Below are positions 50,996 through 60,249 of a stretch of DNA of 64,000 nt, piece by piece. This DNA comes from Gemmatimonadetes bacterium SCN 70-22 (GTDB taxonomy: Bacteria > Gemmatimonadota > Gemmatimonadetes > Gemmatimonadales > Gemmatimonadaceae). Where the stretch lies: NCBI GenBank assembly GCA_001724275.1, contig MEDZ01000020.1, positions 1-64,000 on the forward strand, written 5' to 3'. The stretch's first letter is position 1. Each line of letters begins with the position of its first letter. Both the position numbers and the translations under genes were made by a program. The notes below the pieces were generated by a model. It was not told the DNA's origin and ran no database searches. It saw only the letters and a program-made list of their open reading frames with translations.

Positions 50996-51024
50996 GGGCG
51001 ACTCGTGGTCGGCTCAGCGAACAA

Positions 51025-52023
51025 TCACGGGCGTCTGGAGTGCTCGCCGCCTTGGTGGGCCGCGATAATCTCGTCTCGTTCCTCTGGCGACAGGATGCCC
51101 GTGAACGGAAGCGTCTGGCGGAGCCGCGTGGCGCGTTGGCCGGTGTCCACGAGGAAGCGTCTGAGGCGTGGGAGGCTCATGGTGCGAAGGATCCGGTCCC
51201 ACTCGCGAAGCTCGCGCCGCTCGCCTGCTGCGGCGCTGGTTAGGCGCTCGGCGATATGCGTGCGCGCGCGTGCGACGAGGCTCGGGTCGGACCGCAGGCG
51301 GAGTGCGATGGCGCCGGCGAGGTCGCGCGCGCGCGCGTCGAGCTCCGCGTGCGTGTACGACTGCCGCTTCGGTGCGGGAACGGCGCCGGCATCGGCGCTG
51401 ATGATGGCGAGTGGCGGAGGGCCGAGGAGTGGCAGCACCCGTCGGAGTGCCGCGAGCTCTTCGTCCGTCCCCGCCGAGAGATCCGCCTCGGTGCGTGCCT
51501 TGATCTCGATGGTGACGTCCTGCTCGAGCTCGAGGTCCCCGAGTGCTTCCTCGAAGCCGGACACGGTCGCCTCGAGGTCGCGGACGCCGCCGAGGAGGCC
51601 CACGATCAGTGGGTCTCCCGGCCCGTCTCGGTCCTCGAGCACGGGGCCCTGAATCCACGCCGCGCGAGGAAGGGGGGCGGTGCGGCGTGCCGCGTCGGTC
51701 AGGCGATCGACGATGGTGTTGAATCGAGCGCGCTCCGCCTGAAAGAGCGCCTCGATTGCCGGCGCGAGCGGGTGCGTCCGGCGATACTGCACGGGGCGAC
51801 GGGTGCCGACTCCCACGGTCTCGACGATCCCGTGATCCTCCAGGAGAGCCACGGTGCGCGCGATTCCGGAAATGTGGAGCTCGGTGAGCTCGGCGAGCCG
51901 GGAAGGCGAAACCGGTGTGTCCGTACCGGAGAGGGCCCGGAGGACGCGGACGTTCGCCTCGCGGCCCAGGATCTCGTTGAGCGGCGCCTTGAGGGCGCTC
52001 TGACGGTTCAGGACGGGGCGCAT
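51025..52023 (-). CDS. Winged-helix regulator fused to a degenerate NTase-like domain (AbiEi-like partner)
   Basis: From the ATG at 52023 the protein is 332 residues. Residues 10-95 form a winged helix (EANVRVLRALSG, then SRLAELTELHISGIARTVALL, then DHGIVETVGVG). The middle WIQGPVLEDRDGPGDPLIVG resembles an NTase core in which the GS and DxD residues are replaced, so catalysis is unlikely. The C-terminal third is helical. It is the first gene of a pair with an NTase-fold protein and has palindromes just upstream, consistent with an autoregulated antitoxin. Upstream in-frame starts to 52062 are less likely. Confidence 0.7.
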   Translation of the reverse strand: MRPVLNRQSALKAPLNEILGREANVRVLRALSGTDTPVSPSRLAELTELHISGIARTVALLEDHGIVETVGVGTRRPVQYRRTHPLAPAIEALFQAERARFNTIVDRLTDAARRTAPLPRAAWIQGPVLEDRDGPGDPLIVGLLGGVRDLEATVSGFEEALGDLELEQDVTIEIKARTEADLSAGTDEELAALRRVLPLLGPPPLAIISADAGAVPAPKRQSYTHAELDARARDLAGAIALRLRSDPSLVARARTHIAERLTSAAAGERRELREWDRILRTMSLPRLRRFLVDTGQRATRLRQTLPFTGILSPEERDEIIAAHQGGEHSRRP

Positions 52024-52225
52024 GAGGAGACCTCGGTGGAGTCGGCGACCGACATCGCTCAAGTAGTATGTACTATACTCTAAGCAACTTACTAGATTAT
52101 AAGCTAGTAGCTAGATAATAATCAAGTCGATAGTTTCGCCCCACTCCCGTCGTCACCCCCGACCGGTAAGTTCAGCCCGCGCCGTCCGTTCATGGCGCTC
52201 CGAACAGGACCCTCGAGCCCCTCGC
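52024..52225. promoter_or_regulatory. Divergent AT-rich promoter region with two inverted repeats
   Basis: TAGTA-TG-TACTA occupies 52064-52075, and TACTAG-N8-CTAGTA occupies 52090-52109. The two sites share the TACTA core and sit in a strikingly AT-rich patch between the winged-helix gene and the Type III res gene. They probably bind the winged-helix protein and may influence both directions. Confidence 0.55.
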
Positions 52226-54943
52226 ATGGCGCTTCACCCCGCCTTTCCCTCGTCGCCGTACACCCCGCTCGACCCGGACCAGCGCTGGTTCCCGGCCGAC
52301 GAGGCCCTGCGGACCACGGCGTACGAGAAGCTCCTCCCCCCGCTGGTCGCCAGGATCCGCCGGGAGGTCGCCGACTGGCGGGCGACGGGGTATGCGGGGG
52401 CGTCACCGACCTCGGTCGCCCTCCTGCGCCACTGGTTCGAGACCGACCACCTCCTGGAGGAAGCGGACGGCTCGCTGGCCCCCTTCCGCTACTACTTCGC
52501 CCAGCGCGAGGCGGTGGAGACCGTGATCTGGCTCTACGATGTCCGGCAGGCGCGCGACAAGTACGACCTGCTGCGCTTCGACGCGTCGGGAGCGGTGTCA
52601 CACGGGATGTTCGCCGAGGACTGGCCGCGCTACGTGCTCAAGATGGCCACCGGCGCCGGCAAGACGAAGGTGATGTCGCTCCTGATCGCCTGGAGCTACT
52701 TCCATCGCCTCTATGAGAAGGGCTCGGAGCTCTCGCGCAACTTCCTCGTCATCGCCCCCAACATCATCGTCCTCGACCGCCTGCGCGCCGACTTCGACGG
52801 ACTCCGGATCTTCTTCAACGATCCCATTCTGCCGCCGAACGGCGTGGACGGGCGCAACTGGCGCGATGACTTCCAGGTCGCCCTGCACATCCAGGACGAT
52901 GTGCGCGTGTCGCACGAGACGGGGAACATCTTCCTCACCAACATCCACCGCGTCTTCCTGCACGAGGTGCCGGAGCCGACGCTCGGTGACGATGACCTGA
53001 GCAACTACTTCCTTGGGCCATTTGGCGATCGCCCGGTGGGAAAGACGACCGACAGCGGGACCGACCTGGGGGAGATCATCCGCGAGGTGGACGAACTGGC
53101 CGTCTTCAACGACGAGGCGCACCACATCCACGACCCGCGCATGGCCTGGTTCAAGTCGATCCAGGACATCCACCACCGCATGCTGCAGAACGACAAGCGC
53201 CTTGCGCTGCAGGTGGACGTGACGGCCACGCCGCGGCACGACACCGGAGCGATCTTTGTCCAGACCGTCTCTGACTATCCGCTGGTGGAGGCGATCCACC
53301 AGAACGTGGTGAAGCACCCGGTCCTCCCCGACGCCGCCAGCCGGGCCAAGCTGCGCGAGCACAAGACGGCGATCTTCACCGACAAGTATGCGGACTACCT
53401 GGCGCTCGGCGTGGAAGAGTGGCGCAAGAGCTTCGCCGAGCACCAGGCGATGGGGAAGAAAGCGGTCCTGTTCGTGATGGTGGACGACACGCGCAACTGC
53501 GACGAGGTGGGAGCCTACCTCCCCAAGATCTGCCCCGAACTGGAAGGGGCGGTGCTGGTGATCCACACGAAGAAGAACGGGGAGATATCGGAGGCCGCCA
53601 GCGGCAAGGACGCCGACGAGCTGCGCCTGCTGCGCCAGCAGTCCAACGCGATCGACTCGACGGCGTCGCCGTACAAGGCCATCGTTTCCGTGCTGATGCT
53701 CAAGGAAGGGTGGGACGTGCGCAACGTGACCACCATCGTCGGGCTGCGGGCCTATTCGTCCAAGGCCAACATCCTCCCCGAGCAGACGCTGGGGCGCGGG
53801 TTGCGGCGCATGTACTTCGGGACCGACTTCCCCGAGCGGGTAAGCGTGATGGGGACTCCGGCGTTCATGGAGTTTGTCGAGTCCATCCAGCAGGAGGGAG
53901 TCTCCTTCGAGCACGTCCCCATGGGGGCGGGGGTCGATCGCAAGGACGCCCTGGTCGTCGAAGTCGATCGGGAGAACGCGCACAAGGACATCGACGCGCT
54001 CGACATCGCCCTCCCAAAGCTCTCGCGGCGCTATGCGCGCGACTTCAAGGAGCTGGGGGCACTCGATCCGTCCGCGTTCGGTCACACGCCGATCGCGCTC
54101 AAGCCCTTCAACGCCGACGAGATCCGCGAGATCGTCTTCAAGCGCATGCTCGACGACGAAATCGATCATGTGGTGCAGCTCGATGGTGCCGGCGCCGCCG
54201 ACTATCGCGCGGTCATCGCCTTCTTCGCTCGGCAGCTCATGCAGGAGCTGCGGCTGGTGGGGGGATACGACATCCTCTATGGCAAGGTGAAGCAGTTCGT
54301 GCGCGATCACCTGTTCGCGGAGTCGCCAGTCGACCTCGAGAGTCCGGTGGTGCTGCGCAACCTGTCGGAGCCGGCGCCCGGCAAGCTCCTGATGGACGGA
54401 TTCAAGCAGGCCATTCATGCGCTCACCGTGCAGGAGGCGGGGAGCACGCATGTGGAGGACTGGATCCGTCTCAAGGAGACACGCCCCTTTCGCACCGAGA
54501 ACCGCCCGTTCCAGTACTCCAACAAGTCGGTCTTTTCGCGCACCGTGGGGGAGCCGCGCGCCGGAGGCTTCGAGCTGGCGTTCGCCGCCTTCCTCGATCG
54601 TGAGGGGAACGACGTGCAGTCACACGCCAAGAACTATCTGGCCGTGGGCTTCTCGCTCGACTACGTGAAGACCAATGGCGAGATCTCGGCCTACATCCCC
54701 GACTTCATCGTGCGCGATGTGCACGGGACGGTGTGGATCGTCGAGACCAAGGGACGAGCGGAGCTGGAGCTGCCACGCAAGATGGCGCGCCTCAGGCAGT
54801 GGTGCCTGGACGCCACCGCGGCCGCTGCCGAGGAGGGGGCGGTGACGTATCGCTTCCTCTTTGTCGATGAGGACGGGTTCAACAAGCACAAGCCGGCGAC
54901 CATGGCCGACCTGGCCGCCTCTTTCACCGAGTATCAGGACTGA
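52226..54943 (+). CDS. res: Type III restriction enzyme Res subunit
   Basis: This is a DEAD/DEAH-type translocase-endonuclease that cuts unmodified DNA together with Mod. The 905-residue protein has Walker A ATGAGKT (K146), the DEAH box at 296-299 (FNDEAHH), later helicase motifs (VLMLKEGWDVRNVTTIVGL and QTLGRGLRRM) and a C-terminal PD-(D/E)XK nuclease with Asp826 (IPDFIV) and Glu840-Thr-Lys842 (VETKG). All catalytic residues are present. The start at 52226 opens the conserved N-terminus. The mod gene follows after 4 bases, an order opposite to the common mod-res. Confidence 0.92.
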   Translation: MALHPAFPSSPYTPLDPDQRWFPADEALRTTAYEKLLPPLVARIRREVADWRATGYAGASPTSVALLRHWFETDHLLEEADGSLAPFRYYFAQREAVETVIWLYDVRQARDKYDLLRFDASGAVSHGMFAEDWPRYVLKMATGAGKTKVMSLLIAWSYFHRLYEKGSELSRNFLVIAPNIIVLDRLRADFDGLRIFFNDPILPPNGVDGRNWRDDFQVALHIQDDVRVSHETGNIFLTNIHRVFLHEVPEPTLGDDDLSNYFLGPFGDRPVGKTTDSGTDLGEIIREVDELAVFNDEAHHIHDPRMAWFKSIQDIHHRMLQNDKRLALQVDVTATPRHDTGAIFVQTVSDYPLVEAIHQNVVKHPVLPDAASRAKLREHKTAIFTDKYADYLALGVEEWRKSFAEHQAMGKKAVLFVMVDDTRNCDEVGAYLPKICPELEGAVLVIHTKKNGEISEAASGKDADELRLLRQQSNAIDSTASPYKAIVSVLMLKEGWDVRNVTTIVGLRAYSSKANILPEQTLGRGLRRMYFGTDFPERVSVMGTPAFMEFVESIQQEGVSFEHVPMGAGVDRKDALVVEVDRENAHKDIDALDIALPKLSRRYARDFKELGALDPSAFGHTPIALKPFNADEIREIVFKRMLDDEIDHVVQLDGAGAADYRAVIAFFARQLMQELRLVGGYDILYGKVKQFVRDHLFAESPVDLESPVVLRNLSEPAPGKLLMDGFKQAIHALTVQEAGSTHVEDWIRLKETRPFRTENRPFQYSNKSVFSRTVGEPRAGGFELAFAAFLDREGNDVQSHAKNYLAVGFSLDYVKTNGEISAYIPDFIVRDVHGTVWIVETKGRAELELPRKMARLRQWCLDATAAAAEEGAVTYRFLFVDEDGFNKHKPATMADLAASFTEYQD

Positions 54944-54947
54944 TAGC

Positions 54948-57122
54948 ATGGCGCGCCCCAACGCCGACGCCTACGAACTGACCGACACCGAGAAGCGCGA
55001 CCTCATCAAGCTCATCGAGCAGGGGAGGCCGCTCCCTGACAAGTACCGCTTCATCCTCTTTGCCGACAAGCGCGAGGTGGAGCTGGTGTGGAACGGGAAG
55101 ACGCGCGAGGTGACGACCGCCGTACTGCCGTTCCAGACGTTGGAACACATCGACGAGCCGCGGAAGGAGTCGGGAGCCGACCCGCAGATGGGGCTCGATG
55201 TGGGCGGGCGACAGGTGAAGGGGTGGACCAACAAGCTCATTTGGGGAGACAACAAGCTCATTCTGTCGTCGCTCAAGAGCGGGGCGCTGCGCCGGCAGAT
55301 CGAGGACGCCGGTGGGCTCAAGCTGATCTACATCGACCCGCCGTTCGACGTGGGGGCGGACTTCAGCGTCGACATCGAGATCGGCGGGGAGACGTTTCAC
55401 AAGGAGCCGAACGTCCTGGAGCAGATTGCGTATCGCGATACGTGGGGGAGGGGGGCGGATTCGTTTATCGCGATGATCTATGAGCGGTTGATTCTAATGC
55501 GGGATCTAATGCATCAAGAAGGCACCATCTATGTGCACTGCGACTGGCACGTCAGTCATCTGCTGCGCACTGCGCTCGACGAGGTGTTCGGAAGTCGACT
55601 CTTTCAGAACGAAATTGTGTGGCACTATTACAATAAGATGCAGGGAAACGTCGGACGCTTCGCGTCAAATCATGACGTGATCTTCTGTTACAGTAAGTCT
55701 GCGAACAAGATATTCCACCGACTCTTCGAAGAGCGCCCGGAAGCGGTCAAACAGCTAAAGCGTGTATGGGACAAGCAGGGTAAGAAGCTCGTCAATGCGA
55801 AGGATGACGAGGGAAGAGTCATCTACATCGAAACCGATCAGAAGGCGATAGACGACGTGTGGCGACTTTCGATGTTGCAGCCCGCAGATAGATCCGAGAA
55901 CGTCGGCTTTACCACCCAGAAGCCCGAGTCTCTAGTCGAACGACTAGTGCGCGCAAGCAGCAACGAAGGCGACCTCGTCGCCGACTTCTTCATCGGCTCC
56001 GGCACCACCGCCGCCGTCGCCGAGAAGCTCGGCCGCAAGTGGATCGGCACCGACCTCGGCAAGTTCGGCATCCATACGACCCGCAAGCGCCTCATCCAGG
56101 TGCAACGCGAACTCAAGGCGACCGGCAAACCCTTCCGCGCCTTCGAGGTCCTCAACCTCGGGCGCTACGAGCGCCAGGCGTACCTCAACGTCGGTGGGCG
56201 GCTGACGGGGAACAAGAAGGAGGAAACGCTGGCCCGGAAGGAAGGGGAGTTCCGCGACCTGATCCTGCGCGCCTACAAGGCCGAACCGTTAGGCGCCAGC
56301 GGCTTCTTCCATGGCAAGTCCGGCGGACGATTGGTGGTGGTGGGGCCCATCAACCTCCCAGTGGGACGACTGTTCGTGGAAGAGGTCATCACCGAGTGCC
56401 GCAAGCGCGGCGCCTCGCGTGTCGATGTCCTGGCCTTCGAGTTCGAGATGGGGCTCTTTCCCGCCGTGCTCGACGAGGCGAAGCGAAAAGGGATCGACCT
56501 CGCCCCCAAGACCATTCCCCCCGAGGTCTTCGACAAGCGCGCCGTCGACAAGGGACAGGTGCGCTTTCACGAGGTGGCCTACATCGAGATCAAGCCGCGA
56601 CTCGATCCCAACTGCCCGTTGCGTCTGACGGTCGAACTGACCGATTTCTCCGTCTTCTACTCGCAGGGGCTCGCCGAGTCGATCACGGCCGAGCTCAAGG
56701 CGGGGAAGAGCGAGGTGCTGTGCGACGCCGGAAAGCTCATCAAGGTGAGCAAGGACAAGAACGGGACGGTCACCCGCGAGGTGCTCACCAAGCAGTGGAC
56801 CGACTGGGTGGACTACTGGGCGGTGGACTTCGACTACGAGAGCCGCAAGGAGGTCATCCAGGTGCCGAAGAACTTCGGCGTGGAAGGGGAGCTCCCCGGA
56901 CTCGCAGTGACAACGGAGTTCATCGAGTTCCAGGAGCAGTGGACCGGGAGCTACATCTTCGAGAACGAGTGGCAGAGCTTTCGGACGCGGAAGTCGCGGG
57001 AGCTGGAGCTTACGAGCGCGCCGCATGAGTACCGGGCGCCGGGGCGGTACACGGTGGCGGTGAAGGTGGTGGACATCTTCGGGAACGACACGATGTCGTT
57101 GACGCCGGTGGTGGTGGGGTAG
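54948..57122 (+). CDS. mod: Type III DNA methyltransferase Mod subunit, mosaic in composition
   Basis: Mod methylates the recognition sequence and confers specificity. The 724-residue protein has the catalytic motif DPPF at residues 130-133 and the AdoMet-binding FFIGSGTT at about 348-355, in the order of beta-class amino-methyltransferases. The region between them (nucleotides about 55468-55970), which in Type III enzymes contains the target-recognition domain, is visibly more AT-rich than either flank and shifts sharply at both ends. That suggests replacement by recombination. The ATG at 54948 is preferred to the overlapping upstream frame start at 54861. Confidence 0.92.
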   Translation: MARPNADAYELTDTEKRDLIKLIEQGRPLPDKYRFILFADKREVELVWNGKTREVTTAVLPFQTLEHIDEPRKESGADPQMGLDVGGRQVKGWTNKLIWGDNKLILSSLKSGALRRQIEDAGGLKLIYIDPPFDVGADFSVDIEIGGETFHKEPNVLEQIAYRDTWGRGADSFIAMIYERLILMRDLMHQEGTIYVHCDWHVSHLLRTALDEVFGSRLFQNEIVWHYYNKMQGNVGRFASNHDVIFCYSKSANKIFHRLFEERPEAVKQLKRVWDKQGKKLVNAKDDEGRVIYIETDQKAIDDVWRLSMLQPADRSENVGFTTQKPESLVERLVRASSNEGDLVADFFIGSGTTAAVAEKLGRKWIGTDLGKFGIHTTRKRLIQVQRELKATGKPFRAFEVLNLGRYERQAYLNVGGRLTGNKKEETLARKEGEFRDLILRAYKAEPLGASGFFHGKSGGRLVVVGPINLPVGRLFVEEVITECRKRGASRVDVLAFEFEMGLFPAVLDEAKRKGIDLAPKTIPPEVFDKRAVDKGQVRFHEVAYIEIKPRLDPNCPLRLTVELTDFSVFYSQGLAESITAELKAGKSEVLCDAGKLIKVSKDKNGTVTREVLTKQWTDWVDYWAVDFDYESRKEVIQVPKNFGVEGELPGLAVTTEFIEFQEQWTGSYIFENEWQSFRTRKSRELELTSAPHEYRAPGRYTVAVKVVDIFGNDTMSLTPVVVG

Positions 57123-57163
57123 GGCGCTGAAACTGGAGTGAAATTCGGGCAAGAAGGGGACGC

Positions 57164-57646
57164 ATGGAACTCGACCGCACTGACGCCGAGCGCGAAGCCA
57201 GGCGGTCGTCCCCCATGCGGTTCGGGGATGCCTTCTATCTATCGGAGGATGCGGTGCTACCCGCCGACGTACGTATGCCGAAGGCACGGCCGCGCTCGGC
57301 GACATTCATCGGCACCCTCTGGTGGCCATGGAGTCCAGCGGGATCCAGAGTGGAGGACGTGTACGACTCCCTCGACAGTAGCCGGAAGTACATGGTGCTC
57401 TGGTCGGACAGCGACGACGGAGAGTTCTCGCTGAAGCGCGCCCCGGCGATTATCCTGCGACACTTAATCGATCCCGAGCTCGCGGTACTGGCCTTGCTCC
57501 TTGCGGGTTACCGCGGGGAGGAGATGGAGTTCGGCTCCGAGACTGGTCCGTGGATTGTGTGGCGGCCGGACTTCTTCTCCGCGGCGGAGTTGATGATGGC
57601 CGCTGCGATCATCTGGCCGGACGAAAAATGCGCGGGCGGCGCGTAG
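57164..57646 (+). CDS. Hypothetical protein downstream of mod
   Basis: The 160-residue product is not recognised. It contains MRFGDAFYLSEDAVLPAD, then SATFIGTLWWPWSPAG, then YMVLWSDSDDGEFSLKRAP and a C-terminal WIVWRPDFFSAAELMMAA. A Trp/Asp-rich composition suggests a compact soluble domain. It follows mod after 41 bases on the same strand and might belong to the restriction-modification operon, but no known accessory matches. Confidence 0.5.
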   Translation: MELDRTDAEREARRSSPMRFGDAFYLSEDAVLPADVRMPKARPRSATFIGTLWWPWSPAGSRVEDVYDSLDSSRKYMVLWSDSDDGEFSLKRAPAIILRHLIDPELAVLALLLAGYRGEEMEFGSETGPWIVWRPDFFSAAELMMAAAIIWPDEKCAGGA

Positions 57647-57951
57647 GCATCTCCGCCGCTCCCGACGCGGTGAGCTGGCTCCGCCGTGGAGAGACGCGCC
57701 ATTGGCGAAACAGCGTCTGGGTGACTTCCGCGGACAGTCCGTTTCTCCTGGGGCGCTGGCGCGCGTGGAACGGACGCAAAACCGCGCGAGTTCGCGCTTC
57801 TCGAAGGTGACCACGACGGGACGGTCCGGCGGCTCCAGCAGAGGCGGTACAGGTGCGGCCGGTCCGTAGGGTGGCAGCGTGCTTGCGCGCACCACGGGGA
57901 TTCCGATCGCACGCACGATGGAATCCGGGTACGCGTTGGCGAGCTGCGCCG
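57647..57951. other. Remnant sequence left of the IS element
   Basis: The minus strand here carries an open frame (QLANAYPDSIVRAIGIPVV, then STLPPYGPAAPVPPLLEPPD) that is interrupted by the IS3 element at 57952. The frame continues on the far side of the insertion as HQANPGSTTSGRS. It may be the residue of a gene disrupted by the IS, but no family was recognised and the open frame is not proof of coding. Confidence 0.3.
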
Positions 57952-58019
57952 GTAAGCTCCCCTATCGGGTAGACAGCGTGGCGTAGACTTTCCGGGGTGC
58001 CTTTCGGGAGGCATCACCG

Positions 58020-58283
58020 ATGAAGAAGTCCCGCTTTACCGAGTCGCACGTCGCGGTGCTGAAGGAGGGGGAGGCCGGGGTGCCGGTCGCCGAGATCCTC
58101 CGCAAGCACGGCATCAGTCGCCAGACCTACTTCACCTGGAAGTCGAAGTACGGCGGCGCCAGCGTGAAGGATCTGACGCGACTCAAGGAACTCGAGCAGG
58201 AGAATGCGAAGCTGAAACGGCTGTACGCCGAGCTCGCCCTGGAGAATGCGGCGATTAAGGACGTGCTCGCCCGAAAGTTGTGA
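58020..58283 (+). CDS. IS3-family transposase OrfA
   Basis: The 87-residue protein is the DNA-binding half of the IS3 transposase: a helix-turn-helix (KSRFTESHVAVLKEGEAG, then EILRKHGISRQTYFTWKSKYG) followed by a leucine-zipper-like coil (LKELEQENAKLKRLYAELAL). The C-terminal end overlaps orfB by four bases, where the full transposase would form by frameshifting. Confidence 0.92.
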   Translation: MKKSRFTESHVAVLKEGEAGVPVAEILRKHGISRQTYFTWKSKYGGASVKDLTRLKELEQENAKLKRLYAELALENAAIKDVLARKL

Positions 58284-59137
58284 CGCCGTCCGCGAAGCGG
58301 CAGGCCGTCGGACTCCTCACCGCCGAGCATGGGCTCTCGGTGCAGCGCGCGTGTCGCGCGGTCCGATTGTCGCGGGCGGCGTACTACCGGCCATCGGTGC
58401 CCCGCGTGCTCGCGGATCATGGCGTGATCGACGCCTTGGAGGAGGTCGTGAAAGCGCAGCCGCGATGGGGCTTCTGGAAGTGCTTCGATCATCTGCGCTG
58501 GCGTGGCCAGCGCTGGAACCACAAACGCGTCCATCGGGTGTACTGCGCCCTGCGCCTCAATCTGCCGCGTCGCACGCGCCGACGCCGGTCACGGGAGACG
58601 GTGCATCCGCTCGACGCGCCCGCGACGTTGAACCACACGTGGGCCGTCGACTTCATGACGGACACGCTCTATGACGGCCGGCGCTTTCGCACGCTGAACG
58701 TGCTGGACGAAGGGAACCGGGAAGGGCTCGCCATCGACGTCGGCATGTCCCTGCCGAGTGTGCGCGTCATCGCGGTGCTCGACGACCTGGTGGCCCTGCA
58801 CGGCGCGCCCCGTGCGCTGCGCGTGGACAACGGGCCGGAGCTCACCTCCCTCGCCCTCACGCGCTGGTGCGCCCAGCGCCACATCGCGCTGCACTACATC
58901 CAGCCGGGGAAGCCGCAGCAGAACGCCTACATCGAACGCTTCAACCGAACCTACCGCACCGAGGTCCTGGACGCCTACGTCTTTCACTCCATCACCGAAG
59001 TGCGCGAGCTGACCGCCGAGTGGCTCGTCAGCTACAACACGGAGCGGCCCCACGACAGCCTTGGCCGGGTGCCGCCGCTCGCCTTTCTGCCAAGGCCCAC
59101 CGCACCCCAGGAGTCTACTTCTGCACTGTCTACTTGA
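58280..59137 (+). CDS. IS3-family transposase OrfB (rve integrase core)
   Basis: The 285-residue protein carries the DDE core: WAVDFMTD (first Asp), VDNGPELTS (second Asp) and NAYIERFNRTYR (Glu), preceded by the HTH_21-type segment (RRAARVVRLSRAAYYR-like). A GTG start overlaps the orfA stop (GTGA at 58280-58283). All catalytic residues are present, so the element is probably still active. Confidence 0.92.
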   Translation: MTPSAKRQAVGLLTAEHGLSVQRACRAVRLSRAAYYRPSVPRVLADHGVIDALEEVVKAQPRWGFWKCFDHLRWRGQRWNHKRVHRVYCALRLNLPRRTRRRRSRETVHPLDAPATLNHTWAVDFMTDTLYDGRRFRTLNVLDEGNREGLAIDVGMSLPSVRVIAVLDDLVALHGAPRALRVDNGPELTSLALTRWCAQRHIALHYIQPGKPQQNAYIERFNRTYRTEVLDAYVFHSITEVRELTAEWLVSYNTERPHDSLGRVPPLAFLPRPTAPQESTSALST

Positions 59138-59150
59138 CGGGGGAGCTTAC

Positions 59151-59711
59151 CCGAGCGCCCGGATGTCGTCGACCCGGGATTCGCTTGGTGAGGTGAGAGC
59201 TCGCTGGCGAACGGGGCACGCCTGCGACGGGGCGGACTCGACATGGGGTCAAGAACCAAATGCCTTGACGTTCCCCTTCTGGACGATGCGCGGGAGAGCG
59301 CTGGGCGGCATCCCAACGGAGGAGGTAGCGGTCGTTGACCATGGACGAGGCCGGAATCATGTCGCGGTGCCACGCCTCAACGTCGTTGCGGTTGGCGGCA
59401 AGCGCGGTGGCGAGGCGCAGATACGCGTACGTATCGAGCCGACGCGCCCGCCAGACGGCCAGTGTTGAGCCGACGTACTTGGAGGTCTTGGTGACCGCCT
59501 GGGCACGTAAGTCTCGCCGCAGTGCGCCGCGAGTTCGGGGCGGGTCGCACGTACCTGACGAGCGTACGATGGATCGTCCGACGGAGGAGCGCACGTGAGA
59601 CCGTGCGAAGTACGACGGCAGGAGCGGCTGGCCTTGTGACGTGTGTAGGGCAGTTTGGCGTCGAGGAGGCGACCATTGCCAGAGTGCCCGGCCGTGACTA
59701 GGATATGCAGC
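59151..59711. other. Region right of the IS, with a possible decayed minus-strand gene
   Basis: On the minus strand a frame around 59580-59240 reads VTKTSKYVGSTLAVWRARRL, then TYAYLRLATALAANRNDVE, then AWHRDMIPASSMVNDRY, which looks protein-like, but it has no recognised family and no clear start. It may be a degraded gene or part of an older mobile element. No feature is confident here. Confidence 0.3.
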
Positions 59712-60098
59712 ATGCGGATTCGTCCCGTCCTGCGTGCAGTCACGCTCATGTTCGCTGCCGTCATCGCCCTCGCTGGGCCGCTGACGGCGATGGCGCATGG
59801 CGTTGCGCATGCGAACGCGCGCACGGATCTGCTGGCCGTCGTCGCCGGCGGTACGTCGTCCGCTCCCTCGTCTGCCCTCGACGACGGCGCTGACGCGTAC
59901 GACCATGCTGGACTGCACACGCGTAACACCAGGATTGTCGAGCCCGTCTCGGTAGCCCTCCTCACCGCGACGGTCGCTGTGCTCGTCGCGCTGCCCGTGG
60001 TGCGTGAGCCGATCTCGGTCGCGCGTGCGGACGATACCCCCGCGCTAAGCGCGGAGAGCGCATCCGCGGATCAGCCTCGAGCGCCACCGCTCGGCTGA
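59712..60098 (+). CDS. Small exported/membrane protein at the head of the second czc operon
   Basis: The 128-residue product has an N-terminal signal-like segment (VLRAVTLMFAAVIALAGPL) with a nearby His-containing stretch (MAHGVAHANAR), an acidic/His middle (DDGADAYDHAGLHT) and a C-terminal membrane helix (VSVALLTATVAVLVALPVV). It lies 151 bases before czcC and occupies the same position as the small exported gene at 24967-25446 in the first czc operon. A metal-handling role is inferred from this. Confidence 0.5.
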   Translation: MRIRPVLRAVTLMFAAVIALAGPLTAMAHGVAHANARTDLLAVVAGGTSSAPSSALDDGADAYDHAGLHTRNTRIVEPVSVALLTATVAVLVALPVVREPISVARADDTPALSAESASADQPRAPPLG

Positions 60099-60249
60099 CC
60101 AGCACCACCGCCAGTCGCCCCTAGGCGGACTGGCACCCTTTAAGTCGACACGCTTCGCTCCGCGCCCAACTCGGCGCGTCGAGCGTGCGTTCGGCGCCGT
60201 CGCGGCGACCGCTCGGCCGCGCGGACCTCCGCGACCGCTACTCTCCGTT

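Larger units (their letters stand above)
57952..59150 (+). mobile_element. Intact IS3-family insertion sequence, 1199 bp, with terminal repeats and 3-bp duplication
   Basis: The left end GTAAGCTCCCC (57952-57962) matches the reverse complement of the right end (GGGGAGCTTAC, 59140-59150). The homology continues inward in blocks (GTAGACAG, GTAGACT, GGGGTGC) for about 45 bases. CCG flanks both sides (57949-57951 and 59151-59153), fitting a 3-bp target duplication. Inside are an overlapping orfA and orfB typical of IS3 elements, both with intact catalytic features. Confidence 0.88.
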
